Assembly (NCBI GenBank): GCA_937136425.1
Contig: CAKZON010000072.1
Location: forward strand, 1-59,712
DNA from: an uncultured Crocinitomix sp.
GTDB taxonomy: Bacteria > Bacteroidota > Bacteroidia > Flavobacteriales_D > Crocinitomicaceae
Direction: 5' to 3'
DNA: 59,712 bases
Part shown: piece after piece, positions 24,797 to 34,099 of the stretch
Layout of the letters: every line of letters starts with the position of its first letter
Position numbering within the stretch: the stretch's first letter is position 1
Translations under genes and position numbers: made by a program
The notes under the pieces: model-generated
Told to the model about the DNA's origin: nothing
Databases searched by the model: none
What the model saw: only the letters and a program-made list of their open reading frames with translations

Positions 24797-26245
24797 ATGA
24801 AAAAAACCATTTTGCTTATATTATTTGCTATCCTGGCAATAACAAGTCGTGCACAAGATCCTGTTCGCGTTATTCCAACAGAGGAACCACCAAACCCAAT
24901 GTATGAGAGATTAAGCGAGGATTATTTGATTAAAATGGACCAATTTAATAAAGCTTACCAAGCAGGATACCATGTGTTTTTTAAAGCAAGCATTTTTTCT
25001 GGAGAATTGGATGACCTTATTCAAAACCAACAAGATGCCATTGATTATATTCAAGTGAATGATTTAATGGGGCAATGTCAGGCCTTAAATTCTATTCAAA
25101 AACAGTTGCATGGTGGAGTGCTACAGAATGATTGTTATAAGGTAGAGGTGAAATTGGCAGAAGTAAAACGTGTTAAAGCAGAGCATGAACAGGCTAAAAG
25201 AGATGAGGCAAACAAACCAGAGCCAAATAAACGGACCATTGTTGCCCCAAAAGATTTTTTAGTTCAAAATACGAATGGCGAATTTCTTTATGATGTGGCG
25301 GAAGAGGAAAGGAAGAAGGAGGAAGTAATAGTTGTTGATAAAGTTGAAGAGGAAGAAGATGTTCAATCAGATGATTCGGATAAAATTCAATGTTTTGAGA
25401 TAGAAATAGATGGCGAGTTGATTGATTTAAGAGAATATGAATTTGAAATGTATTTTATTGGAAGAGATAATGATAATTACAGTCAGAGCTACAATCAAAT
25501 TAGATTTGGTTTTTACAATAAAAAGTTAACTTCCGACGAAAAACTTAATAGACTGATAATTGATGTTGACCGAGATCAACGGAGCTTAAAATACGACTGG
25601 ATAATAGATGGTTATGGTTATAAAAATGAATATAGCAAAGATAGTTGGGATGAAATATATGGCGGCACAATTATTCCTCCAGGTAGAACTTTTTCCGTTG
25701 CCAAAGCTTTTTATTTGGATTCAAAAAATTGGATTGATGATTACCGTAATTTTGAAGAGGGCTTGCATGGAATTAAGCTTTTTGTTGAAAAAATTGAAAA
25801 TGAGAATGATTTTATTCAAATAACCAGATCATTTTATGATTCCCAAACTGAAATTCCTGAAATTGGTGTTTTTTTACGTTCTAACTTAGGGGACTACAAT
25901 TCCTTAAACCGACAACTACATAATTTCATTGTTAGGTATAAGGTTTTGGGGGATAGATCAATACCTAATAATGACAAAGATATAAATGCTAAAAAAGAAA
26001 AAGAACTTTCAAAAATTGTACAAGTTCTAAAGTGCAAAAATGGATTTTTCTTAAATAAATATGAGTACATATTCAACACTGCTTGGGAATCATATTTTCA
26101 ATGGCGCCACTCTAATATTGATAAATTGAAAAAACGAGAAGAGTACCAAAAATTAAAGAATAATTATATGAATGAAGTCATTGATAATGTATCGAAGATA
26201 ATACTCTACAATATTTATTTAGAACATGAATATACTAAACAATAA
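24797..26245 (+). CDS. Exported hypothetical protein
   Basis: The 482-residue product has a signal peptide (MKKTILLILFAILAITSRAQ). An N-terminal helical region (about 40-150, ending in the charged helix VKRVKAEHEQAKRDEANK) is followed by a Glu/Val-rich linker (about 175-200, EEERKKEEVIVVDK) and a large mixed domain to the end. No family is recognised. It is the third gene of the exported cluster, 46 bp after the lipoprotein gene. The last residues (HEYTKQ) lie just before the next gene, whose frame also has an early ATG at 26226 overlapping this stop; the start at 26274 is preferred there. Confidence 0.6.
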   Translation: MKKTILLILFAILAITSRAQDPVRVIPTEEPPNPMYERLSEDYLIKMDQFNKAYQAGYHVFFKASIFSGELDDLIQNQQDAIDYIQVNDLMGQCQALNSIQKQLHGGVLQNDCYKVEVKLAEVKRVKAEHEQAKRDEANKPEPNKRTIVAPKDFLVQNTNGEFLYDVAEEERKKEEVIVVDKVEEEEDVQSDDSDKIQCFEIEIDGELIDLREYEFEMYFIGRDNDNYSQSYNQIRFGFYNKKLTSDEKLNRLIIDVDRDQRSLKYDWIIDGYGYKNEYSKDSWDEIYGGTIIPPGRTFSVAKAFYLDSKNWIDDYRNFEEGLHGIKLFVEKIENENDFIQITRSFYDSQTEIPEIGVFLRSNLGDYNSLNRQLHNFIVRYKVLGDRSIPNNDKDINAKKEKELSKIVQVLKCKNGFFLNKYEYIFNTAWESYFQWRHSNIDKLKKREEYQKLKNNYMNEVIDNVSKIILYNIYLEHEYTKQ

Positions 26246-26273
26246 CATGCGAATATCGGCACATATTTTTGCT

Positions 26274-27959
26274 ATGAAATTTATATTATCATTTCTTTTC
26301 TTTATGATTTCAGTAGCTGTTTTTGCTCAAAACCTCGACACAGAAACACAAATCAAAATTCAACAAACCTTTAAATCCGCACAAAGTAATTTTAAAAATA
26401 AAAACCATGCGGCCGCATTAAAAAAAATAGCTGAAATAGAAGCACTAGGCAATGGTGTTGTTTTTCCAACGGCGCAATTATTAAAAATAAAAGCCTTATT
26501 TGGCGCAGAGGAATTTGCGCAAGCCCAAATGGAAATAGCCACTCTTCGTTCCTGGAAGCCATCAGCTGAAATAGTAAGCCAATTGGATGAATACGACGGT
26601 AGAATTGCATTTGAAATTGAAACGCAAAAACAATGGAGTAAAGAAAGAGCAGACTTGAAACTCAAGGAATTTAACAAAAGTGTAGAAAGATTAAAAAAAG
26701 AAGATGCTGATAAACGGCACTATGCTTTAATGAGAAGTATTGAAGAAAACAATATCGTTTTAGCGCAGGCACAAGTCAAACAAATGAAAAAGAGTAATCC
26801 AAATTTAACCATTTTTCCTTTTTTATATGAAGAGCCTGTTACCAGACATTTCGTAATGTGTTTTGTTGATAAAACAGGTAAACGAATTAGTCAAGAGCGA
26901 CTTACTTTTATCGATCCACCTTTAGACAATGTATTTCGTGTAGGTCATTTTAATGGAAGAGAAACAGCTTATAATTCAAAGGGTAAAAATGTATTTGTGG
27001 ATAAATATTATTCTGAAGCGAATATCTCCAATGATGGACATATTGTCGTTAAAAATTGCGAAGGATATGGGTGTAAGTATTCAATAAACTATGGCGTTAC
27101 GGAGTCTTGTAAAATCAGCTCATACTTTGGTGATACTAAATTTGTTTTTTACGCGAATGATGGTTGGCCTGTTTGGTTGGATGCTACGGGTTATTATATT
27201 AATCATGTCAATTTGAAAAAGGTGACTGATATGATTCCGTCAGCATGTCATAGAGGCTTGTTCTGTGCTAAGAAAAACGGAAAGTATGGTTGGTTTAAGT
27301 GTGTAGGAGCTAAGAGAAAAAAAGCGATATCGTTTAAATATGAAGCGGTAGCCAGTAATAGTTTTTTGCATGCTAATTTGGCTATTGTAAAATACAATGG
27401 ACAGTGGGGAGGAATTAATACAGCGGATGAAATCATCATTCCTTTCGGAAAATATAAAAAGCTTTTTGCTGCTTCAAAGGAAGGGCTAATTCCTGCACAA
27501 TTTAATTCTGGATTATGGGGATACATAACAATTGATGGAAAAACAGTTATTGAGCCACAATTCAGTTTTGCTGCCGATTTTTCTAATGGCATTGCCGCCA
27601 TCCAAAAAGATGGAAAGATGGGCTATATCAACACGAAAGGAGAACACATAATTAAGCCTATTTATGAGTTTCCTTCCAGTGAAATTTTAAAGAAAAATGG
27701 TATTGATGCTCGTGGTAAATTCATCAATTTTGAAAAAGGAATTATACTGCTTTACAAGGATGGGAAATGGGGAGCAGCAACAATTGAAGGAGAAATATTA
27801 TCAAATTGTAAATACGACTATTTGATGACCGTTTCCTACGGTGGCTACGTCTGTTTCTCTGATTATAATCGGTCAGAGGAAAACTCTGTGTGGTATGATA
27901 CATTTGGCAATGAGTATACACGGCGAAGTAAAACAACCCATGAAAAAAATCAACGCTAA
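26274..27959 (+). CDS. Exported WG-repeat protein
   Basis: The 561-residue product has a signal peptide (MKFILSFLFFMISVAVFAQ), which is why the ATG at 26274 is chosen over one at 26226. An N-terminal helical/TPR-like region (about 20-185, with a charged coil) is followed by at least five WG repeats (about 300-530), for example AKKNGKYGWFK, VKYNGQWGGI, FNSGLWGYITIDGK, IQKDGKMGYINTKGE and LYKDGKWGAATIEGE. WG (KWG) repeats are beta-hairpin units common in exported proteins of Bacteroidota and have no catalytic role. The gene lies within the exported cluster; its downstream neighbour also ends with WG-like units, so the two may bind the same partner. Confidence 0.85.
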   Translation: MKFILSFLFFMISVAVFAQNLDTETQIKIQQTFKSAQSNFKNKNHAAALKKIAEIEALGNGVVFPTAQLLKIKALFGAEEFAQAQMEIATLRSWKPSAEIVSQLDEYDGRIAFEIETQKQWSKERADLKLKEFNKSVERLKKEDADKRHYALMRSIEENNIVLAQAQVKQMKKSNPNLTIFPFLYEEPVTRHFVMCFVDKTGKRISQERLTFIDPPLDNVFRVGHFNGRETAYNSKGKNVFVDKYYSEANISNDGHIVVKNCEGYGCKYSINYGVTESCKISSYFGDTKFVFYANDGWPVWLDATGYYINHVNLKKVTDMIPSACHRGLFCAKKNGKYGWFKCVGAKRKKAISFKYEAVASNSFLHANLAIVKYNGQWGGINTADEIIIPFGKYKKLFAASKEGLIPAQFNSGLWGYITIDGKTVIEPQFSFAADFSNGIAAIQKDGKMGYINTKGEHIIKPIYEFPSSEILKKNGIDARGKFINFEKGIILLYKDGKWGAATIEGEILSNCKYDYLMTVSYGGYVCFSDYNRSEENSVWYDTFGNEYTRRSKTTHEKNQR

Positions 27960-27989
27960 TTCGTACAATACGATTTCAAACTAATTTAC

Positions 27990-29708
27990 ATGATAAAAAC
28001 ACTTTCTTTTTTTCTGTTTACTGCATTAAGTTTGTCTTTAATTGCGCAAAACAACGGTTTTCAAAAAGTCACTGAAAAAGCAGCTGAAAAGCAAAACTAT
28101 TTTGGAAGTTCAGGAGATATTGATGGAGAATACGCTGTGGTTTGCGGAGTGCATAGTGATAATCCCAATGCTTCTCATGGTGGTATGGCTTCCTTATATA
28201 AAAAGTCAAGTAATGGGCAATGGAAATATACACGCTCAATGTATCCTAAAAGTGGTTATATCGAAGATCGATTTGGGCAAGGTGCTTGTGCCATTTCTAA
28301 AGACTTTGTTATTATTGGAGATTGGATGAATACTGAACAATCTATTGGTGCAGCACATATCTTTAAGTTTTGGGGAACCAACGAATGGGAACATCAAATT
28401 AAATTAGCGCCCAATAATCAAACAGGAATTGAATCTTTTGGGCAAAGTGTTGATATTTATGAAAACACTGCTGTGGTAGGTTCTTCTGATGCCGTTTTTA
28501 TTTTTGAATTACAAGCGGATAAAACATGGAAAGAAACTAAAAAATTAACCCCTATAAAAAAGGGCGAAGGTTTTGGGCAAGAAGTGGCTATTTACGGGGA
28601 CTATTTATTGGTAAGTGCGCAATGGGAAGATATAAATGGGATTAAAAATGCAGGGGCGGTATATGTTTATCATAAAAGTCAAAATAAGTGGACATTTCTT
28701 AAAAAATTAACTCTGCCCGAAGAAGAAATGGAGTCCGAAGCTGAATTTGGAAAACGATTGGCCTTATTTGAAAATCAACTACTAATCAGTTGTCCGCACG
28801 GAAAAATAGGCGAAATTTCTGGCGCAGGAAAAGCATATCTCTATCAAATCAACCAAAATAACATTTCACTAAAGCAAAAACTATTTGCGGCAGATTTTGG
28901 ATATAATAAATATGGCTTTGGAGAGATGGGTGATATCTCTGAAAATTTTATTGTTATATCTGAGGCGCAAAGTCGTGAACATCATGGTTCGGTTTATGTT
29001 TTTGAAAAGAAAGGGACAGAATTCGTTGAGGTTGATCGTTATATTTCAACCATAGAATCCTATTATGGAAATGATTTTGGTCAAGCCGGATTAGCAATCT
29101 CAGGTAATCAAGTATTTGTTGGTGCTCCTGGGGATGGTTATTGTGGAGAAGAATATGATGCATGCGGATCTGCGTTTTTTTATACCTTAAAAAAATCGAA
29201 TTTTGAAGAGGTTTTAGCCCCAAACAAACCTTATGTTCCAAATGGTATCACACAAACAGATATTGATTCAAAAATGTTGGCTTATCAGGCAGATTCTATT
29301 GTTTTTGACCCCATTAATGAAGATGGAATCTATTTATTAAGAAATGCTAAAACAGGTTTATGGGGAATGTATCAATTCGAAAAAGAAATCATTCCAATGA
29401 ACTATGATCAAATTGATTTTTACAAATGGAATTCACCTATTACTTTTGTTCGAAAGGAAGATAAATGGGGGATTTTCTACGGTTCTTTTTCAAATACACC
29501 AAAAGAAACGGTTAAGTGTAAATATGAAGAATTAAAAAGGTTTACTTATCAAGGTTACCTTTATGTAGCAGGAAAAAAGGATGGAAAATGGACCTGGGTA
29601 AATTGGTATGACGGAAGTGAATCAGGCTCTCCCAAAAACTATCATCAAGAATTACAAGTAGTCTCTTTTTGGAACCCTGGTAACTATAATTCTTTTTCAT
29701 TGGATTAG
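27990..29708 (+). CDS. Exported FG-GAP-like beta-propeller protein with WG-like tail
   Basis: The 572-residue product has a signal peptide (MIKTLSFFLFTALSLSLIAQ). The main part (about 25-390) is a beta-propeller of FG-GAP-like blades, each with a FGxxxxIxxxxxxVG pattern: YFGSSGDIDGEYAVVCG, RFGQGACAISKDFVIIGD, SFGQSVDIYENTAVVGS, GFGQEVAIYGDYLLVSA, DFGQAGLAISGNQVFVGAPG. These are typical of integrin-like surface propellers. The C-terminal part (about 410-550) has WG-like units (GLWGMYQFEKEIIP, DKWGIFYG, GKWTWVNWYDG). It is the last gene of the 23507-29708 cluster; a terminator follows at 29853-29879. A surface binding role is inferred. Confidence 0.8.
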   Translation: MIKTLSFFLFTALSLSLIAQNNGFQKVTEKAAEKQNYFGSSGDIDGEYAVVCGVHSDNPNASHGGMASLYKKSSNGQWKYTRSMYPKSGYIEDRFGQGACAISKDFVIIGDWMNTEQSIGAAHIFKFWGTNEWEHQIKLAPNNQTGIESFGQSVDIYENTAVVGSSDAVFIFELQADKTWKETKKLTPIKKGEGFGQEVAIYGDYLLVSAQWEDINGIKNAGAVYVYHKSQNKWTFLKKLTLPEEEMESEAEFGKRLALFENQLLISCPHGKIGEISGAGKAYLYQINQNNISLKQKLFAADFGYNKYGFGEMGDISENFIVISEAQSREHHGSVYVFEKKGTEFVEVDRYISTIESYYGNDFGQAGLAISGNQVFVGAPGDGYCGEEYDACGSAFFYTLKKSNFEEVLAPNKPYVPNGITQTDIDSKMLAYQADSIVFDPINEDGIYLLRNAKTGLWGMYQFEKEIIPMNYDQIDFYKWNSPITFVRKEDKWGIFYGSFSNTPKETVKCKYEELKRFTYQGYLYVAGKKDGKWTWVNWYDGSESGSPKNYHQELQVVSFWNPGNYNSFSLD

Positions 29709-29852
29709 TTTTTTCGTTGTCGAGAGAGAGGATTACTCTGTGATCTCATTTCGGGTGATATGACACAACTTCAATAACTGAATTTCCTACCAAAAGATTA
29801 TCAGCTTTTTTCTTCTTAAATTCACAATAGGTTTCGGCTGTTATGGAAAGGG

Positions 29853-29879
29853 AGGGATTGCCTTCAGCGATCCTTTTTT
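29853..29879 (+). terminator. Rho-independent terminator of the exported-protein cluster
   Basis: GGATTGC (29855-29861) pairs with GCGATCC (29867-29873), one G-T pair, with a short loop, then a T-run (29874-29879). It lies 145 bp past the stop at 29708. Confidence 0.65.
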
Positions 29880-29967
29880 GGAGAATCCAACAGACCTAAT
29901 TAAGATTCACTTCGTTCTTTTTTTATTCTCAATAATTTGATTGAGCAAGCTCATCAAACTTTTTTCC

Positions 29968-30004
29968 AACAAAAAAGCCCGATCAAAGATCGAGCTTTTT
30001 TGTT
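29968..30004. terminator. Bidirectional hairpin terminator beside tRNA-Ser
   Basis: A near-perfect palindrome (arms 29968-29984 and 29988-30004, one mismatch, 3-nt loop) has A6 on one side and T6 on the other. It directly follows the 3' end of the minus-strand tRNA-Ser gene and can terminate in both directions. Confidence 0.8.
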
Positions 30005-30007
30005 CTG

Positions 30008-30095
30008 CGGTGAGACAGGGATTCGAACCCTGGGTACCCGATTAGGGTACGCTTGTTTAGCAAACAAGTCCTTTCGGCCACTCAGGCACCTCACC
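30008..30095 (-). tRNA. tRNA-Ser (GCT anticodon)
   Basis: The reverse complement folds as a class II tRNA of 88 nt. The acceptor arm is GGTGAGG paired with TCTCACC. The D-arm contains GCCTGAGTGG. The anticodon stem-loop is CTTGT-TTGCTAA-ACAAG with anticodon GCT (30059-30061), followed by a long variable arm (GTACCC...GGGTAC) and a T-arm AGGGTTCGAATCCCT. The long variable arm and GCT anticodon identify serine (codons AGC/AGU). The CCA end is not encoded. Confidence 0.97.
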
Positions 30096-30179
30096 TTTTT
30101 GCTTTTTTACTTGCGGCTGCAAATATATTAAATTTAAGGTAAATCACACAACGAAATTGTCGTTATTTTTTCACTTTTT

Positions 30180-31166
30180 TTAGCGTTCAATCAGGTTTGT
30201 TTCCAACACGCGCTGTTCTATCACGTGTGCATCTTTCTTTTCTAACCTGTCTATCAACAACTCAACAGCATTATTTCCTATTTTTTCGATTGGTTGAGCA
30301 ACTGAAGAAATCTTAGGTTTTACCAAATCAAAAATCTCGATATCATCAAAACTTATGATTTTTAAACGACCAAATTGATCATTTTGGCTACTTGAAGCTT
30401 TCAAAATTGCTTTTGCAATTGAATTGTTCACACAAAAAATACCGTCATACTCTGTCCCTTTTAATTCCTTTAAGGCCAAATTAACCCCTTCTTGAATATT
30501 ATCATGTGGAATTTGAAACAGCTTAGCCATTTTCTTATTTTCCAATCCATTTAAATATCCGGTAATTCGCTCAGAAATTGAACTAATATACACAGGAGAT
30601 ATTGTAAAGCAAACGGGGCTCTTTACACCTTGTTTGTATAAAAAATTAACAGCTTTTTCTGCGCCTTCCACATTAGAAACGGATACCGAATCAACATCTA
30701 AACCTTCAAATACACGATCAACCAAAACTAATGGCACATCATTGTCTTTTAAGCCCTGCAATTCGTTCTTATTATCAAAGGAGGAAGCCAAAATTAACCC
30801 ATCAATATTTCTATTGATTAAGTCTGTTATCAACTTCTTTTCTTTCTGAACGTCTTCGTAAGAATTAGAAATAATAAGGTTATACCCTTTGGAGTATGCT
30901 TCTTGCTCAATCGCCTTACAAAGTGTACCGTAAAAGACATTTGAAATATCTGGAACAATAACACCAATAGTATTGGTTCTACCCACGCGTAAACCACGGG
31001 CATATTGATTAGGAATATAATTCAATTCCTTTGCTTTAAGCCTAACTCTTTCTTGTGTTTGCTTATTGATACCACGTTCATCACCTTTTCCGTTTAGGAC
31101 AAGTGAGACCAAGGCTTTTGACACACCGAGACTCTCGGCAATGTCTTTAAGGGAAACTTTCTTCAT
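30180..31166 (-). CDS. LacI/GalR-family transcriptional regulator
   Basis: The 328-residue product has an N-terminal LacI-type helix-turn-helix (VSLKDIAESLGVSKALVSLV, residues 4-23), a hinge helix (NYIPNQYARGLRVGRTN) and a periplasmic-binding-protein-like sensor domain (about 62-328; IGVIVPDISNVFYGTLCKAI, DGLILASS, PLVLVDR, IISFDDIEIFDLVKP). Such regulators usually respond to a sugar or nucleoside effector and repress nearby uptake or catabolic genes. No transport or sugar gene lies next to it here, so its regulon is probably elsewhere. It is 84 bp from the tRNA-Ser gene and transcribed in the same direction. Confidence 0.9.
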   Translation of the reverse strand: MKKVSLKDIAESLGVSKALVSLVLNGKGDERGINKQTQERVRLKAKELNYIPNQYARGLRVGRTNTIGVIVPDISNVFYGTLCKAIEQEAYSKGYNLIISNSYEDVQKEKKLITDLINRNIDGLILASSFDNKNELQGLKDNDVPLVLVDRVFEGLDVDSVSVSNVEGAEKAVNFLYKQGVKSPVCFTISPVYISSISERITGYLNGLENKKMAKLFQIPHDNIQEGVNLALKELKGTEYDGIFCVNNSIAKAILKASSSQNDQFGRLKIISFDDIEIFDLVKPKISSVAQPIEKIGNNAVELLIDRLEKKDAHVIEQRVLETNLIER

Positions 31167-31231
31167 TTTTTGAGGTGAAAAATTTTCTTGCTCCTCAAAT
31201 GTAACTAAATCTTTTAGATTAGCATATCTTA

Positions 31232-31822
31232 TTAGAACAGATATTTAAAAAGCTCTAAAAACAGCTGTAAGGTAAACAGCGCAGACAAAACACTTAACAC
31301 TGTTTTATCCGGCTTTGCACTGCTGATTACCATTATTATAAAGACCGATAAATAAGATGCAATTGCAATTTCGAAATAGAGCATTTCTCCCTTATATGCA
31401 AAGATTAAACTTGCGGCTAACAGCGCAGTTAATAGCAAGCTCACCCATCCTTTTTTGAGTTCTTCCTGCAAGACAAAAATACACGTGCCATAAAACCCTA
31501 TAAAAACGAAAAGTGAAGTGTAAATTAAGGCATTACTGTCAAAAAATGCAGCCAATGCTTCTCGTTGCCCTCCTTTAGAGATATAAGTTACTGTAAATCC
31601 GTCAACAGCTGCAATGCTCACCATTGCCAAAAAAGCAAATAATAGATAACCTCTTTTATTTAGTTGTAAGTTCATCAAGAAAAAGACTAAACTCACAATT
31701 ACAAAAATTAACTTGCTAAAGAAGAAAGGAGTAACAAAATCTCCCAAAGAAAAAAACGAACTTAGTCCATAAATAAAAAAGGACAGTATAATTAAAAGGA
31801 CTATTCGTTGTTCGCGGTACAT
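31232..31822 (-). CDS. Multi-pass membrane protein, unknown
   Basis: The 196-residue product is almost entirely hydrophobic, with six to seven predicted transmembrane helices (for example IVLLIILSFFIYGLSSFF, YLLFAFLAMVSIAAVDGF, WVSLLLTALLAASLIFAY, VLSVLSALFTLQLFLELF). No family is recognised and no conserved charged motif stands out. It begins 2 bp after the stop of map, so the two are one transcript; gene fusion or function cannot be inferred from this. Confidence 0.7.
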   Translation of the reverse strand: MYREQRIVLLIILSFFIYGLSSFFSLGDFVTPFFFSKLIFVIVSLVFFLMNLQLNKRGYLLFAFLAMVSIAAVDGFTVTYISKGGQREALAAFFDSNALIYTSLFVFIGFYGTCIFVLQEELKKGWVSLLLTALLAASLIFAYKGEMLYFEIAIASYLSVFIIMVISSAKPDKTVLSVLSALFTLQLFLELFKYLF

Positions 31823-31824
31823 GC

Positions 31825-32601
31825 TTATTTTTGTCCTAAGGCTTCGTAGATATAATCAAATGTTGATAGGATATCAGGTTTTCCATCAACAACGGCTACA
31901 TCATGCTCAAAATGCGCAGACGGAAGCCCATCTCCAGTAAGGATCGTCCATCCATCACTTAATTGATTTATTTTTTCAGTCCCCATATTAATCATTGGCT
32001 CAATTGCAATGGTAAGTCCATTTTTAATTTTTTTGCCTCTCCCCCTTTTTCCATAATTTGGGACATGAGGTTCTTCGTGCATAGTGCGCCCTAGTCCATG
32101 TCCAACCAATTCTCTTACTACACCGTATCCGTGTGCCTCTGCATGCTGCTGAATGGCAAAACCTATATCTGATAATCGATTACCAACTTTAGTCGCTTCA
32201 ATACCTTTATATAAACATTCTTTAGTAACCTTTAAAAGTTGCTTAATCTCTTCAGACACCTCTCCTACTTCAAATGTATAGGCATGATCTCCGTAAAAAC
32301 CATTTAAAATGGCCCCACAATCAACAGATACAATATCTCCACTTTCAAATGGTTTATTATTGGGAATTCCGTGAACTACCTCAGTATTTGGAGAAATACA
32401 AAGCGTTTTAGGAAAATCATACAATCCTAAAAAACCTGGAATCGCACCATGATCTCGAATGCACTCTTCTGCAATTTTGTCCAATTCTAATCCTGTAACT
32501 CCCGGCTTTAAAATTTTAGCCACTTCTCCCAAAGTTTTAGAAACAACTTGTGCCGCTTCTCGCATTAATTCTATTTCCTCTGGAGTCTTATATATAATCA
32601 T
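31825..32601 (-). CDS. map: Methionine aminopeptidase, type I
   Basis: The 258-residue product has the typical length and all five metal ligands of type I methionine aminopeptidase: D94 (SVDCGA), D105 (GDHAYTF), H168 (VGHGLGR), E201 (IEPM) and E232 (AHFEHDV). The substrate-site histidine is in VVHGIP (H77). It removes the initiator methionine from nascent proteins in the cytoplasm and is essential in most bacteria. It lies in an operon with a downstream membrane protein (2-bp gap) and follows the sucC gene, which has its own terminator (32639-32670). Confidence 0.96.
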   Translation of the reverse strand: MIIYKTPEEIELMREAAQVVSKTLGEVAKILKPGVTGLELDKIAEECIRDHGAIPGFLGLYDFPKTLCISPNTEVVHGIPNNKPFESGDIVSVDCGAILNGFYGDHAYTFEVGEVSEEIKQLLKVTKECLYKGIEATKVGNRLSDIGFAIQQHAEAHGYGVVRELVGHGLGRTMHEEPHVPNYGKRGRGKKIKNGLTIAIEPMINMGTEKINQLSDGWTILTGDGLPSAHFEHDVAVVDGKPDILSTFDYIYEALGQK

Positions 32602-32638
32602 AGTACAAAATTAGTCATTCACTTTAAATTTCAAACAA

Positions 32639-32670
32639 AAAACCTCATTCCCTAGTGGAAATGAGGTTTT
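32639..32670 (-). terminator. Rho-independent terminator of sucC
   Basis: Perfect 11-bp arms AAAACCTCATT (32639-32649) and AATGAGGTTTT (32660-32670) with a 10-nt loop lie 24 bp past the sucC stop. In the minus direction more T's follow. Confidence 0.85.
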
Positions 32671-32693
32671 AATTATTTGAATTTCGATACTTC

Positions 32694-33905
32694 TTATTTC
32701 AATACTTCAGCAACCAAATCAGCAGCCTCTTGTAACAATACTGCTGAATGAACATTCAATCCTGAATCATCAATCAATTGTTTTGCTTCAACTGCATTAG
32801 TTCCTTGTAAACGTACAATAATTGGCACAGGAATTTCTCCCATGTTTTTATATGCATCAACAATACCTTGTGCTACACGATCACATCTTACAATACCACC
32901 AAAAATATTTACCAAAATAGCTTTTACATTTGGATCTTTTAAGATAATTCTAAATGCTTTCTCCACACGTTCAGCATCTGCAGTTCCACCAACATCTAAA
33001 AAGTTTGCTGGATTTCCACCTGACAATTTAATGATATCCATTGTTGCCATAGCTAATCCTGCTCCATTTACCATACAACCAACGTTACCGTCAAGGTTTA
33101 CATAGTTCAATCCTGCTTCTCCTGCTTCAACCTCTGTTGCATCTTCTTCAGATACGTCACGCATTGCTGCGTAATCTTTATGACGATAAAGTGCATTACC
33201 ATCTAACGTTACTTTCGAATCAACAGCAATAATTTTATCGTCTGAAGTTTTTAATACAGGGTTAATTTCAAACATTGATGCATCACAACCTTCGTAAGCA
33301 GAATATAATGCATAAACAAATTTTGTCATTTGCTTAAATGCTTGTCCGCTTAATCCTAAGTTAAAAGCAACTCTTCTTGCTTGAAAACCTTGTAAACCAA
33401 CTCTTGGATCAATTTCTTCTTTAAAAATCAAATGTGGAGTTTCTTCTGCCACTGTTTCAATATCCATTCCACCTTCGGTAGAATACATAATGATATTTCT
33501 TTCATTTTCACGATCTAATAAAACAGACATGTAAAACTCAGAAGGCTCAGATGCTCCAGGATAATAAACATCTTCTGCAATTAATACTTTATTAACCTTT
33601 TTACCGTCTTTACTTGTTTGCTTTGTTACCAAATGACCGCCTAAAATTCCATTAACAGTTTCTTCAACTTTGTCAATTCCTTTAGCCAATACAACACCGT
33701 TTGATTGTGTTTCAGTCACAATTCCTTTTCCTCTTCCTCCAGCATGTATTTGTGCCTTAACAACAAACCATTCTGTTCCTGTCTCTTCACTTAATTTATT
33801 TGCTTTTGTAACGGCATCAGCTGCATTGTCAACTACAACACCTCTTTGTATTGCTACACCGAAACTTTCTAATATCGATTTTCCTTGGTATTCGTGTAAA
33901 TTCAT
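32694..33905 (-). CDS. sucC: Succinyl-CoA synthetase (ADP-forming) beta subunit
   Basis: The 403-residue beta subunit is close to the usual length of about 390. It begins MNLHEYQGKSILESFG, then the ATP-grasp nucleotide-binding section (VKAQIHAGGRGKG) and the C-terminal CoA-ligase half (GCMVNGAGLAMATMD, ILVNIFGGIVRCD). With the alpha subunit it converts succinyl-CoA, ADP and phosphate to succinate, CoA and ATP in the TCA cycle. The alpha gene (sucD) is not in this window, which is usual in Bacteroidota. The open frame extends 17 codons upstream to 33956, but that part is basic and overlaps the promoter, so the ATG at 33905 is chosen. Confidence 0.96.
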   Translation of the reverse strand: MNLHEYQGKSILESFGVAIQRGVVVDNAADAVTKANKLSEETGTEWFVVKAQIHAGGRGKGIVTETQSNGVVLAKGIDKVEETVNGILGGHLVTKQTSKDGKKVNKVLIAEDVYYPGASEPSEFYMSVLLDRENERNIIMYSTEGGMDIETVAEETPHLIFKEEIDPRVGLQGFQARRVAFNLGLSGQAFKQMTKFVYALYSAYEGCDASMFEINPVLKTSDDKIIAVDSKVTLDGNALYRHKDYAAMRDVSEEDATEVEAGEAGLNYVNLDGNVGCMVNGAGLAMATMDIIKLSGGNPANFLDVGGTADAERVEKAFRIILKDPNVKAILVNIFGGIVRCDRVAQGIVDAYKNMGEIPVPIIVRLQGTNAVEAKQLIDDSGLNVHSAVLLQEAADLVAEVLK

Positions 33906-33926
33906 TTGTTGTTTTTTTGTGCGTGG

Positions 33927-33956
33927 TAAAAGTAATTTTAATCTTTTAATTGGCAA
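33927..33956 (-). promoter_or_regulatory. Candidate promoter of sucC
   Basis: On the minus strand TTG (33956-33954) and TACTTTTA (33934-33927) are 19 bp apart, close to TTG-N17-23-TAnnTTTG. The box is about 21 bp before the sucC ATG, and it supports the start at 33905 over the longer frame. Confidence 0.4.
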
Positions 33957-34099
33957 TAGAATTTACATTTTTTTGAAGCAAATCATTTGTTATAATTTGA
34001 GGGCTAAATTTGTGTAAAAATGAACTATAGTGATTTTAATAGAGTTTTCTCATACACACTTATAAATAATGTCTATTTAAAAAACTCCCAATCTATCGT

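Noticed and set aside
29937..30131. 64-codon open frame on the plus strand
   Set aside because: It is antisense to the tRNA-Ser gene; the middle of its translation comes from the tRNA.
32694..33956. Start of sucC at 33956 (17 extra codons)
   Set aside because: The extra residues are basic and unlike SucC, and they overlap the candidate promoter; MNLHEYQG is the conserved N-terminus.
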